From assembly GCA_964542745.1 (NCBI GenBank), contig CAZIVR010000166.1, positions 1 to 5,249 on the forward strand: DNA of 5,249 nt, read 5' to 3'. A model generated the notes under the pieces. It was not told the origin of the DNA. It searched no databases and was given only the letters and a program-made list of their open reading frames with translations. The stretch's first letter is position 1. Each line of letters begins with the position of its first letter. The stretch is from DATKAB01 sp964542745 (GTDB taxonomy: Bacteria > Eisenbacteria > RBG-16-71-46). Shown here in pieces: positions 1 to 5,232 of this stretch. Made by a program: the position numbers and the translations under genes.

Positions 1-6
1 CCCGAG

Positions 7-927
7 CTACCCCCGGGCGGCGCAGTTGGCGAGCTTGGCGAACTCGTCGAGCGTGAGCGTTTCGCCGCGGCGGCGGCCGTCGATGCCCGCGGCGCGGCAC
101 AGGCTCGCCACCGCGTCGCGCCCGAGACCGAGCGACTCCTCGAGGGTGTTGAAGAGCTGCTTGCGCCGCATCTGGAACGAGCCGCGGATGATGCGGAACA
201 GGAGGGCCTCGCTGGTTACCGCCACCGGCGGCTTCTCGCGGAGGAGGAAGCGCACCAGCATCGAGTCCACTTCGGGCCGCGGCCAGAAGGCCGAGGGCTT
301 GATGGTCATGAGGGGTTCGAGCAGCGCGTGGTAGCGGGCGAACAGGGTGAGCGATCCGTATTCCGGCGTGCCCGCGGCGGCGGCCAGCCGTTCGGCGTAC
401 TCCTTCTGCACCAGCATCACGGCGGCGCGCACCACGGCGCGCTGCTCGAAGAGCCGCTCGAGGATCGGCGTGGTGACGTTGTAGGGAATGTTGCCGACCA
501 CGGCGAGGCGCTCGACCCCGTGCTCGCGGGCGAGGGCGGCGAGGTCGAACTCGAGGAAGTCCCCCTCGACGAGCGTGAGCCGCGGCAGGTCGCCCAGCTC
601 CTCGCGCAGCAGCTCCGCGAGCCCGGCGTCCTTCTCGACCGCGACCAGGTGCCGCACCCGCCGCGCGAGGCGCGCGGTCAGGGCGCCGGCGCCCGGGCCG
701 ATCTCGACGGCCACCTCGTCCTCGCGCAGGTGGCAGTGCTCGACGATCCGTTCGGCGAGGTCTTCGCGGACCATGAAGTTCTGCCCGAAACGGCGGCGGG
801 GCGACAGGCCGCGCGAGGCCAGCGCGTCGCGGACCCGCGATGCCTCGCTGCCCTCGAGCGAGGCGCGCTCGCGGATGTAGCGCGAGGCCTGGCCGCCCCG
901 GAGGTCGCGGCCGGCGCGGTGGGTCAC
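7..927 (-). CDS. rsmA: 16S rRNA (adenine1518-N6/adenine1519-N6)-dimethyltransferase RsmA (KsgA)
   Basis: RsmA uses S-adenosylmethionine to dimethylate two adjacent adenines in the 3'-terminal hairpin of 16S rRNA, a late cytoplasmic step of small-subunit maturation. Numbering from the GTG start, the family signatures are RFGQNF (46-51), the SAM-binding glycine loop EIGPGAGALT (75-84), the acidic E98 after strand 2, GD at 122-123, the catalytic motif NIPY (146-149), QKE (174-176), PSAFWPRPEVDS (211-222) and the C-terminal helical domain with FQMRRKQLFNTL (251-262). The frame stays open well upstream, but that stretch is antisense-like Arg/Ala sequence inside the neighbouring gene. GTG at 927, 5 nt after the upstream stop, is the only standard start between that stop and the first motif. 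It gives 306 residues, with about 30 more before RFGQNF than E. coli KsgA (273 aa). No good ribosome-binding site is visible, so translation may be coupled to the upstream gene. The family call is near certain; the start is moderately supported. Confidence 0.95.
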   Translation of the reverse strand: MTHRAGRDLRGGQASRYIRERASLEGSEASRVRDALASRGLSPRRRFGQNFMVREDLAERIVEHCHLREDEVAVEIGPGAGALTARLARRVRHLVAVEKDAGLAELLREELGDLPRLTLVEGDFLEFDLAALAREHGVERLAVVGNIPYNVTTPILERLFEQRAVVRAAVMLVQKEYAERLAAAAGTPEYGSLTLFARYHALLEPLMTIKPSAFWPRPEVDSMLVRFLLREKPPVAVTSEALLFRIIRGSFQMRRKQLFNTLEESLGLGRDAVASLCRAAGIDGRRRGETLTLDEFAKLANCAARG

Positions 928-932
928 GCCGC

Positions 933-2033
933 TCAGGCCCGCGCGTGCGGCGCGGGGTCCGCGCCGGCGGCCGGGCGCGCGGCGGGCAGGGCCGCGGGCA
1001 CGTGCGCGGCGAGCGCCGCGAGGAATGTCGCGCGGTCGTCGGGCGCCAGCGTCACGCGCGTCACCGTGCGCCGGATGCCGTAGGGGCCGGTCGCGACCAC
1101 CGGCTCGGAGAGCTCGATCGCCACGGTCGGATCGCCGAGCAGCACGGCGCGCAGCGTCTCGCGCTTGCGCGCGGCCTCCTCGGCGGCGCGCGGCTCGCCG
1201 ACCGAGCGGATCGCGTGCCAGGGCAGCCGGACCTTCCACCGCAGTCCGAGGCGCACGAGGAGCGCGTCTTCGTCCACCCGGATCGGTCGCAGCCGCAGGG
1301 CCTGGAAGTCGCCGACCAGCCACAGGAAGCTGTAGAGCGTCGAGGCGGTGAGCGCCCAGGCGAGCGCCGGATGCGCGCGGGCGGCGAGCACGTGGACCGG
1401 GAACGCCTCGACCGCCAGCACGAGGCCGAGCCCGATGGCGCCCATGGACCAGCCCGACTCGCGGTAGGCGGAGAACGCGCCGGCGTGCTTCGGCGCCTTC
1501 ATGCGCCAGCCGGCCAGCGCGTAGACCACGGTCGAGACCTCGAAGGCGAGCACCTCCGCGACGCGGTCCACGCCGAAGGCGCGGCGCGCGGCGCCGGCGA
1601 TCCGCTCCGGGATCGCGGCGGGACCGGTCTCGGCGACCGCGCCCGGGCCGCGCGCGCGCCGGACGCCCCGCGCCAGCGCCACCGCGAGCACCGCGATCGC
1701 GCCCAGCTCCGCGATCGCGATGACCACTTCGAGGCCGAGCTTGCCGGGCCGGATCGCCGGGGGCAGCGCGACGCTCGCGAGCGCGAAGCTCGCGGCGAGG
1801 ATCGGGAACAGCGTGCGCGCGGGAACGCGGCGCCCGCGCACGACCAGCACGTACCAGAGCGCGGGAATCGTCACCAGCAGGTCGGCCAGGATGCCGTAGG
1901 CCACGGGGCCCGGGCGCGAGGCTTCGGGAACGAGGCGCGCGAGCGGCAGGACCGCCGCCACCACCGCGCCCGCGGCCAGCGGAAACGCGCAGGCCGGGAG
2001 GCGCCGGTCCGGGGTGGGGCGTGTCGCGTGCAT
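933..2033 (-). CDS. Multi-pass membrane protein with possible C-terminal PH-like domain, function unknown
   Basis: This is a 366-residue protein I cannot assign to a characterised family. Hydrophobic segments suited to membrane helices lie at about 14-35, 44-65, 71-92, 99-121, 160-176, 195-218 and 222-240. A charged linker (123-158) separates the first four from the last three. A conserved-looking stretch, FSAYRESGW (187-195), precedes helix six. After helix seven, residues 243-345 are soluble and beta-rich (LRLRPIRVDEDALLVRLG, then WKVRLPWHAIRSV), a pattern like bacterial PH-type domains that follow membrane helices. The tail after 346 is Ala/Pro-rich. ATG 2033 is chosen because the first helix begins just after it and a promoter-like sequence ends 7 nt before it; the longer open frame upstream is a shadow of the HEAT gene. 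No ribosome-binding site is seen. The stop lies 5 nt before the rsmA start, so the two are very probably co-transcribed. The gene is real with high confidence; the PH-like assignment is inference from the strand pattern. Confidence 0.85.
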   Translation of the reverse strand: MHATRPTPDRRLPACAFPLAAGAVVAAVLPLARLVPEASRPGPVAYGILADLLVTIPALWYVLVVRGRRVPARTLFPILAASFALASVALPPAIRPGKLGLEVVIAIAELGAIAVLAVALARGVRRARGPGAVAETGPAAIPERIAGAARRAFGVDRVAEVLAFEVSTVVYALAGWRMKAPKHAGAFSAYRESGWSMGAIGLGLVLAVEAFPVHVLAARAHPALAWALTASTLYSFLWLVGDFQALRLRPIRVDEDALLVRLGLRWKVRLPWHAIRSVGEPRAAEEAARKRETLRAVLLGDPTVAIELSEPVVATGPYGIRRTVTRVTLAPDDRATFLAALAAHVPAALPAARPAAGADPAPHARA

Positions 2034-2040
2034 GGCCGGA

Positions 2041-2069
2041 ATTGTAGGGGCCGCGGACGCGCGGACCAA
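2041..2069 (-). promoter_or_regulatory. Promoter-like sequence for the membrane-protein/rsmA pair, predicted leaderless
   Basis: On the minus strand, TTGGTC (2069-2064), a 17-nt spacer and TACAAT (2046-2041) match the sigma-70 type layout; TACAAT differs from TATAAT at one base. The -10 box ends 7 nt before the ATG at 2033, so the transcript would begin at or within a few bases of the start codon. It occupies most of the 59-nt gap between the HEAT gene and this gene, and is a rare AT-rich patch in a very GC-rich window. It would give rsmA a transcription start independent of tatD. Confidence 0.55.
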
Positions 2070-2092
2070 GCGCGGCGACGCCGGGGTGGAGC

Positions 2093-3169
2093 CTAGGTCC
2101 TCGCTCCGGGGAACCCGCCGCGCAGCGCTTCGGCGGCGATGTCGCGCGCGTAGCGGTCGGTGTCCGAGGCCTGGACCTCGCGCAGCGTGCTCCGCCCGTC
2201 TTCGCCGAGCGCCGCGAGCGCGTACGCCGCGTGGCGGCGCACCCACCAGCTGGCGTCGCCGAGCGCCATGCGCAGCCCGGCGATCGCCTCGACCGCGCCG
2301 AGCCGTCCGAGCGCGCGGGCGGCCTGGGCGCGCACCCGCCAGTCGGGGTCGCCGAGCCGCGCCGCGACCGGGCCGCGATGCTCGGCCGCTCCCAGCGTTC
2401 CGAGCGCGCGCACCGCCGCCACCCGGACGTCGCGCCAGTCGTGCGTGAGCCGGGCCGCGATCGCGGGCGCCGCGTCGCGCCGCCGCAATGCCGCGAGCGC
2501 CTCGATCACCGCGCGCTCCATGCGCGGCTCGCGCAGGCCCGCCGCGATCGCCGCCAGCAGCAGCGGCGCGGCCCCGCGACCGAAGGCGCGCAACAGCGCG
2601 AGGCGCGCGTGCGGGGTTCGGTGCGCGAGCGCTTCCGGGTTGCGCAGCAGCCACGCCAGCGCGGCGCCGTCGCGCGCCCGGGCGAGCGCGAGGGCCGCGG
2701 CCAGCGACACCGGCTCGGGGCCGTCGGCCAGCGCGCGGCGCAGCGCGGAGCGATGGCGGGAGGCGCCGGCCCACGCGAGGCGGCGCGCGGCCAGCTCGCG
2801 CCGCGCCGGCGACGTGTCGCGCAGCGCGCGCCGCTCGGCGAGCACGTGGCGCGAACGCGAGAGCACCTCGTCGAGGTCACCGGCCGAGCGCCGGGACAGG
2901 TCGGCGCGCAGTCCCGCGACGGCCTCCCAGAACAGCGCCGGGTCGAGCCGCGCGGCGGCGCGGAGCAGGTCGCGGCCACGGATGCGGCCCGAGAGGAATT
3001 CTTCGAGGCGCGTTTCGAACTCGTGTTCGCGCTCGCGCGCGGCCTCGCGGGCGCGGGCCCCGGCGTAGCGGGCCAGCATGAATCCGGCGGCGATGGTGGC
3101 CGACACGGTGGTCACCGCGAGGGGGGCGGCGAAGCCGACCCCGGGTGGCAGGAGGTTGAGCAGAGGCAC
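2093..3169 (-). CDS. Membrane-anchored HEAT-repeat protein
   Basis: The 358-residue protein begins with a short N-terminus and one probable transmembrane helix (about 11-33, GVGFAAPLAVTTV onward). An Arg/Glu-rich helical segment (38-58) follows, then a long alpha-solenoid. The clearest HEAT-type units are at about 200-229, 232-262, 265-292, 295-322 and 325-350, with the usual core pattern of D-x-x-x-R-V-R-x-A-A-x-x-A-L-G-x-L-G (for example around 247-260 and 276-291). Weaker helical repeats run from 65 to 195. HEAT solenoids are protein-binding scaffolds; by the positive-inside rule the orientation is not obvious. GTG 3169 is chosen because it immediately precedes the membrane helix. The frame remains open to 3346 but that part is Arg/Pro-rich and overlaps the upstream gene. 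No ribosome-binding site is evident at the GTG, so an unannotated start nearby cannot be excluded. No partner enzyme is adjacent. The HEAT assignment is firm; the function is unknown. Confidence 0.85.
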   Translation of the reverse strand: MPLLNLLPPGVGFAAPLAVTTVSATIAAGFMLARYAGARAREAAREREHEFETRLEEFLSGRIRGRDLLRAAARLDPALFWEAVAGLRADLSRRSAGDLDEVLSRSRHVLAERRALRDTSPARRELAARRLAWAGASRHRSALRRALADGPEPVSLAAALALARARDGAALAWLLRNPEALAHRTPHARLALLRAFGRGAAPLLLAAIAAGLREPRMERAVIEALAALRRRDAAPAIAARLTHDWRDVRVAAVRALGTLGAAEHRGPVAARLGDPDWRVRAQAARALGRLGAVEAIAGLRMALGDASWWVRRHAAYALAALGEDGRSTLREVQASDTDRYARDIAAEALRGGFPGART

Positions 3170-3270
3170 ACTGGGTTTTCGGCCGCCGCCGGAGCGTGCT
3201 TGAGGCGCAGGTCGCGGTGTCGCGGCGGCGCGGCGGGGCCGCGGCTCACCCACGAGGGCGGGCCGGGGGC
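3170..3270. other. 101-nt gap between Fn3-like gene and HEAT gene
   Basis: This GC-rich spacer separates two minus-strand genes. I see no TAnnnT-type -10 box near the downstream GTG, no Shine-Dalgarno sequence, no convincing terminator stem with a T run and no small gene. The only AT-richer patch is GAAAAC just before the GTG. The HEAT gene is probably transcribed by read-through from tatD. Confidence 0.4.
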
Positions 3271-3684
3271 CTACGGCCGGTGGAAGCGGCTGGTCGCGGT
3301 CGGGGGCAGCTCGGTGCCGCCCGCGGTCACGGGCACCACGCGCCACACGCCGGCGTGGGCGGTGTCCGGGAGCACGGCGCTCGCGAGCAGCGAGGTGTCG
3401 CGCAGCACCGCGGCCGCGAGCAGGCGCGAGCCCAGGTCGTAGACCTCGAGCCGGTAGACGTCGGCGCGCCCGTCGCGCGACCAGGCGAATCGGGCCTCGG
3501 GGCCCGCGAGCAGTCCGTCCCCGGCCAGCGCGCGGATCCCCGCCGCGGTCAGGCCGGCCTCGTTCACGGGAGGCGACGGGGGACGCGACACGAGAAAGAA
3601 GGTGACGGCGCCCGCGACGACGAGCACGACCGCCGCGATCAGCGGCCAGCGCGTGACCCGGCCGGCTCCCGGCGGCTCGTTCAT
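3271..3684 (-). CDS. Small single-pass membrane protein with probable Fn3-like extracytoplasmic domain
   Basis: The 137-residue protein has a short polar N-terminus with arginines (R9, R12), one strong membrane helix (about 13-32), a Pro-rich linker (34-40) and a domain at about 60-135. That domain reads as a small beta sandwich: FAWSRD, then YRLEVYDLGSRLLAAAVLRDTS, then GVWRVVPVTAGGTELPPT. The W-(about 10)-Y-x-L-E-V-Y-D and W-R-V-x-P-V pattern is what single fibronectin type III-like domains show. The N-in arrangement would put this domain outside the cytoplasm. The start codon overlaps the tatD stop as ATGA, and a strong GGAGG lies 8 nt upstream, so this start is well supported and the gene is translationally coupled to tatD. 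No catalytic motif is seen. It could act as an anchor or binding module. The specific function is unknown. Confidence 0.8.
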   Translation of the reverse strand: MNEPPGAGRVTRWPLIAAVVLVVAGAVTFFLVSRPPSPPVNEAGLTAAGIRALAGDGLLAGPEARFAWSRDGRADVYRLEVYDLGSRLLAAAVLRDTSLLASAVLPDTAHAGVWRVVPVTAGGTELPPTATSRFHRP

Positions 3685-4475
3685 TCCGTGGTCCTCCGCG
3701 AAGGGGATCCGCCCGCGATCGGCAGGCGGAACAGGTCGAGCGCGTTGGCGGTGGTGATCCTCACGGTCTCGTTATCGTCCCACCCGCGCAGTTCCGACAG
3801 GCGTTTCACGACGCGCGGCAGGAGCGCGGGCTCGTTGCGGCGGAGCGAGCGCGGCTCGGGTTCGAGGTACGGCGCGTCGGTCTCGAGCATCAGCATGTCG
3901 GCCGGGGCCGAGCGCACCGCCTCGTCGAGTTTCGCGTGCCCGTAGGTGAGGCACCCGCCGAGGCCGAGCTTGAAGCCGAGCACCGCAGCGCGCTCGACCG
4001 CGGCGGGGCCGTCGTCGAAGCAATGGAGCACGCCTCCCGCCGCGGGACGCGTTTCCTCGAGGATCGCGAGCGTGTCCTCGAGGGCGGCGCGCTGGTGGAT
4101 CACGACGGGCAGGCCCTTGCGGTCGGCGAGCGCCAGCTGGGCGCGGAACCACTTCTCCTGCGCTTCGCGGGGGGCGTAGTCGCGAAAGAAGTCGAGCCCG
4201 GTCTCGCCAATGGCCACGACGCGCGCGTGCCCGGCGTGGCTCTCGAGCGTGGCGAGGTAGTCGTCGGGGACGCGCCCCGACTCGCTCGGGTGGACGCCCA
4301 CGCACAGGAACAGGTTGGCGTGCCCGGCCGCGAGGGCGTGGGCCTTCTCCACGATTCCTGGCGCGTAGGCGATCTCCACGAAGGCGCGCACGCCGGCTTC
4401 GTGGGCGCGGGTGATGGCCTGCTCGCGGTCCCTGTCGAAGCGCTTGTCGCAGAGGTGGCAGTGGGTGTCGATCAT
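3681..4475 (-). CDS. tatD: TatD-family metal-dependent hydrolase (putative DNase)
   Basis: This is a 264-residue TIM-barrel amidohydrolase-superfamily protein of normal length for the TatD/YcfH/YabD group, cytoplasmic enzymes with metal-dependent nuclease activity. Expected metal and catalytic positions are present: H5 and H7 in DTHCHL (3-8), VGVHP (59-63), E91 in IGETGLDFF (89-97), H127 in PVVIHQRA (123-130), H151 in LHCFDDG (150-156) and D200 in LETDAPYLEP (198-207), followed by RRNEPALLP (212-220). Within the broad family, naming it tatD rather than ycfH/yabD is a matter of convention. The ATG at 4475 is preceded by no ribosome-binding site but by a promoter-like sequence ending 8 nt upstream, implying a leaderless message. 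It is the first gene of the minus-strand cluster and overlaps the next gene by 4 nt. The combination of tatD upstream and rsmA downstream recalls the tatD-rnmV-ksgA neighbourhood of Firmicutes. Confidence 0.95.
   Translation of the reverse strand: MIDTHCHLCDKRFDRDREQAITRAHEAGVRAFVEIAYAPGIVEKAHALAAGHANLFLCVGVHPSESGRVPDDYLATLESHAGHARVVAIGETGLDFFRDYAPREAQEKWFRAQLALADRKGLPVVIHQRAALEDTLAILEETRPAAGGVLHCFDDGPAAVERAAVLGFKLGLGGCLTYGHAKLDEAVRSAPADMLMLETDAPYLEPEPRSLRRNEPALLPRVVKRLSELRGWDDNETVRITTANALDLFRLPIAGGSPSRRTTE
3693..3697 (-). promoter_or_regulatory. Ribosome-binding site of the Fn3-like gene
   Basis: On the minus strand GGAGG occupies 3697-3693, 8 nt before the ATG at 3684, within the last codons of tatD. 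It is the only strong Shine-Dalgarno sequence at a gene start in this window. It fixes this start and contrasts with the promoter-proximal genes, which have none. Confidence 0.85.
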
Positions 4476-4483
4476 GGCGGGCG

Positions 4484-4513
4484 AGGGTAGGGGCGGGCTC
4501 GCGGAGTGTCGAA
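4484..4513 (-). promoter_or_regulatory. Promoter-like sequence for tatD, predicted leaderless
   Basis: On the minus strand TTCGAC (4513-4508), an 18-nt spacer and TACCCT (4489-4484) precede the tatD ATG by 8 nt. Taken alone the boxes are poor sigma-70 matches (TAnnnT only at the -10). They are supported by the identical element and spacing before the divergent gene at 4762. A start of transcription about 7 nt past the -10 would fall at or next to the ATG. Confidence 0.5.
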
Positions 4514-4530
4514 CGGGGAGTTCTTGCGTG

Positions 4531-4630
4531 GAGGGGGGCGAGGTGGGCCAGGGCTCTTCCCGCGCCGCGACGGCCCCCGCCCCGCCCTTTAGCGGCGCGG
4601 GAAGAGCCCTTGGCCCACCTCGCCCCCCGC
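4531..4630. repeat. Large inverted repeat (36-bp stem)
   Basis: The left arm 4533-4568 pairs with the right arm 4592-4628 over 36 bp with a single bulged T (4610 or 4611) in the right arm. The 15 bases nearest the loop, CTCTTCCCGCGCCGC, are perfectly complementary. After one mismatch, 4531 also pairs with 4630. The loop 4569-4591 is 23 nt. A second, duplicated right arm (4659-4694) can pair with the same left arm over 36 positions with one mismatch at 4553/4674, so two alternative hairpins exist. No T run follows, so it does not look like an intrinsic terminator. It lies wholly between the -35 boxes of the two divergent genes. Confidence 0.9.
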
Positions 4631-4710
4631 GCCGCGACGGCCCCCGCCCCGCCTTTTAGCGGCGCGGGAAGAGTCCTGGCCCACCTCGCCCCCCGCACTG
4701 GGACGGCCCC
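4561..4710. repeat. Tandem direct repeat, 66-67 nt period
   Basis: Copy A (4561-4627, 67 nt) and copy B (4628-4693, 66 nt) differ by two C-to-T changes and the loss of one T. A decayed third start (4694-4710) matches CGC and then 11 of 14 bases before diverging. Each copy holds the loop and right arm of the inverted repeat, so the pattern reads as a hairpin element whose distal half was duplicated. Each copy can also form a short local stem, CGCGCCGC with GCGGCGCG. The unit length is not a multiple of three and no plausible protein crosses it. Confidence 0.9.
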
Positions 4711-4723
4711 GAGGTGCCGGCGC

Positions 4724-4753
4724 TTCGACAGGGCGGGCCGGGCGCACTAGGGT
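4724..4753 (+). promoter_or_regulatory. Promoter-like sequence for the NTF2-like gene, predicted leaderless
   Basis: TTCGAC (4724-4729), an 18-nt spacer and TAGGGT (4748-4753) precede the ATG at 4762 by 8 nt. The -35 box, spacer length and distance to the ATG are identical to those of the divergent tatD promoter. TTCGAC is followed by A in both. The predicted transcription start falls at or next to the ATG. Confidence 0.5.
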
Positions 4754-4761
4754 GGCGCGCG

Positions 4762-5187
4762 ATGCCCGACCCGACCCCCGAAGAGGTGACGCGCGTGGCG
4801 ACGGCGCTCGCCCGCGCGCTCGACCGGAATGACTTCATCGGCGCCGCCGAGTGGATCGCCACCGACTGCGTCTACGAGGTGCGCGACGAGATCATCGTGG
4901 GCTCGGCGCAGATCCTCGCGTCCTACGCCGACACGGCCACGTGGGCCGAACGCCAGTTCGACGAGATCCGCTACGAGAGCGAGGTGGGCGAGCCCGCCGG
5001 GGACACCGCGCCGGTGCTCTACACGGACTACCTCATGAAGGTGCCCGGCAAGTGGCACCGCCACCGCTGCCGCCAGCACCTCACCGTGGGCGGAGAGGGC
5101 CGGGTGGTGCGGATCTTCCACGAAGACCTGCCCGGCGAGAAGGAATCGCTCGAGGCTTATTTCCGGGAGTGCGGAATCGAGAGGTGA
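4762..5187 (+). CDS. NTF2/SnoaL-like domain protein
   Basis: The 141-residue protein fits the small cone-shaped alpha+beta fold of the NTF2-like superfamily. It has an N-terminal helix pair (about 6-33, EEVTRVATALARALDRNDFIGAAEWI), a short strand (35-40, DCVYEV), a turn and helix around IVGSAQILASYADTATWAERQF (45-66), and then long strands at 67-76, 84-95, 99-109 and 113-121 (IRYESEVGE, PVLYTDYLMKVPG, HRHRCRQHLTV, VVRIFHEDL). The superfamily covers enzymes such as SnoaL-type cyclases and ketosteroid isomerase, and many ligand-binding or orphan proteins. D89, H99 and H101 line the expected inner sheet, but no specific active site can be assigned. There is no signal peptide. The frame is open from a GTG at 4714, but the ATG at 4762 fits the domain start and lies 8 nt after a promoter-like TAGGGT. 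No strong ribosome-binding site is present. It is transcribed divergently from tatD. Confidence 0.8.
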   Translation: MPDPTPEEVTRVATALARALDRNDFIGAAEWIATDCVYEVRDEIIVGSAQILASYADTATWAERQFDEIRYESEVGEPAGDTAPVLYTDYLMKVPGKWHRHRCRQHLTVGGEGRVVRIFHEDLPGEKESLEAYFRECGIER

Positions 5188-5213
5188 GAGGGGTCGCGCC
5201 TAGACAATATGGA

Positions 5214-5232
5214 ACGACCGGCCTGCGGTCGT
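5214..5232. terminator. Small hairpin after the NTF2-like gene, weak terminator candidate
   Basis: ACGACCG (5214-5220), loop GCCTG and CGGTCGT (5226-5232) form a perfect 7-bp stem 26 nt past the stop codon. No T run follows, so intrinsic termination is doubtful; it could be a transcript-end stabiliser or belong to the next, unseen gene. The preceding TAGACAATATGG is an unusually AT-rich patch for this window. Confidence 0.3.

Noticed and set aside
928..1323. Upstream in-frame extension of rsmA
   Set aside because: It lies inside the coding sequence of the membrane protein and has Arg/Ala-rich shadow composition; KsgA signatures begin only later.
2034..2774. Upstream in-frame extension of the membrane-protein gene
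   Set aside because: It overlaps the HEAT gene and is Arg/Ala/Gly-rich shadow sequence; a promoter and an ATG immediately before the first membrane helix explain the start better.
3170..3346. Upstream in-frame extension of the HEAT gene
   Set aside because: It is Arg/Pro-rich, overlaps the end of the Fn3-like gene, and would put about 60 charged residues before the membrane helix.
328..3442. Long plus-strand open frames (328-1083, 840-2096, 2231-3442) opposite the minus-strand genes
   Set aside because: They are antisense to rsmA, the membrane-protein gene and the HEAT gene, and their translations are dominated by Arg, Gly, Ala and Pro with no domain pattern. Such frames are expected in very GC-rich DNA.
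4531..4710. CRISPR array or intrinsic terminator in the repeat region
   Set aside because: The repeat copies adjoin without unique spacers and number only two and a fragment, so it is not CRISPR. The stem is not followed by a T run on either strand and lies upstream of both flanking genes, so termination is unlikely.
4714..4761. GTG 4714 as the start of the NTF2-like gene
   Set aside because: The extra 16 residues are Gly/Pro/Arg-rich and cover the promoter-like boxes; ATG 4762 fits both the domain and the promoter spacing.
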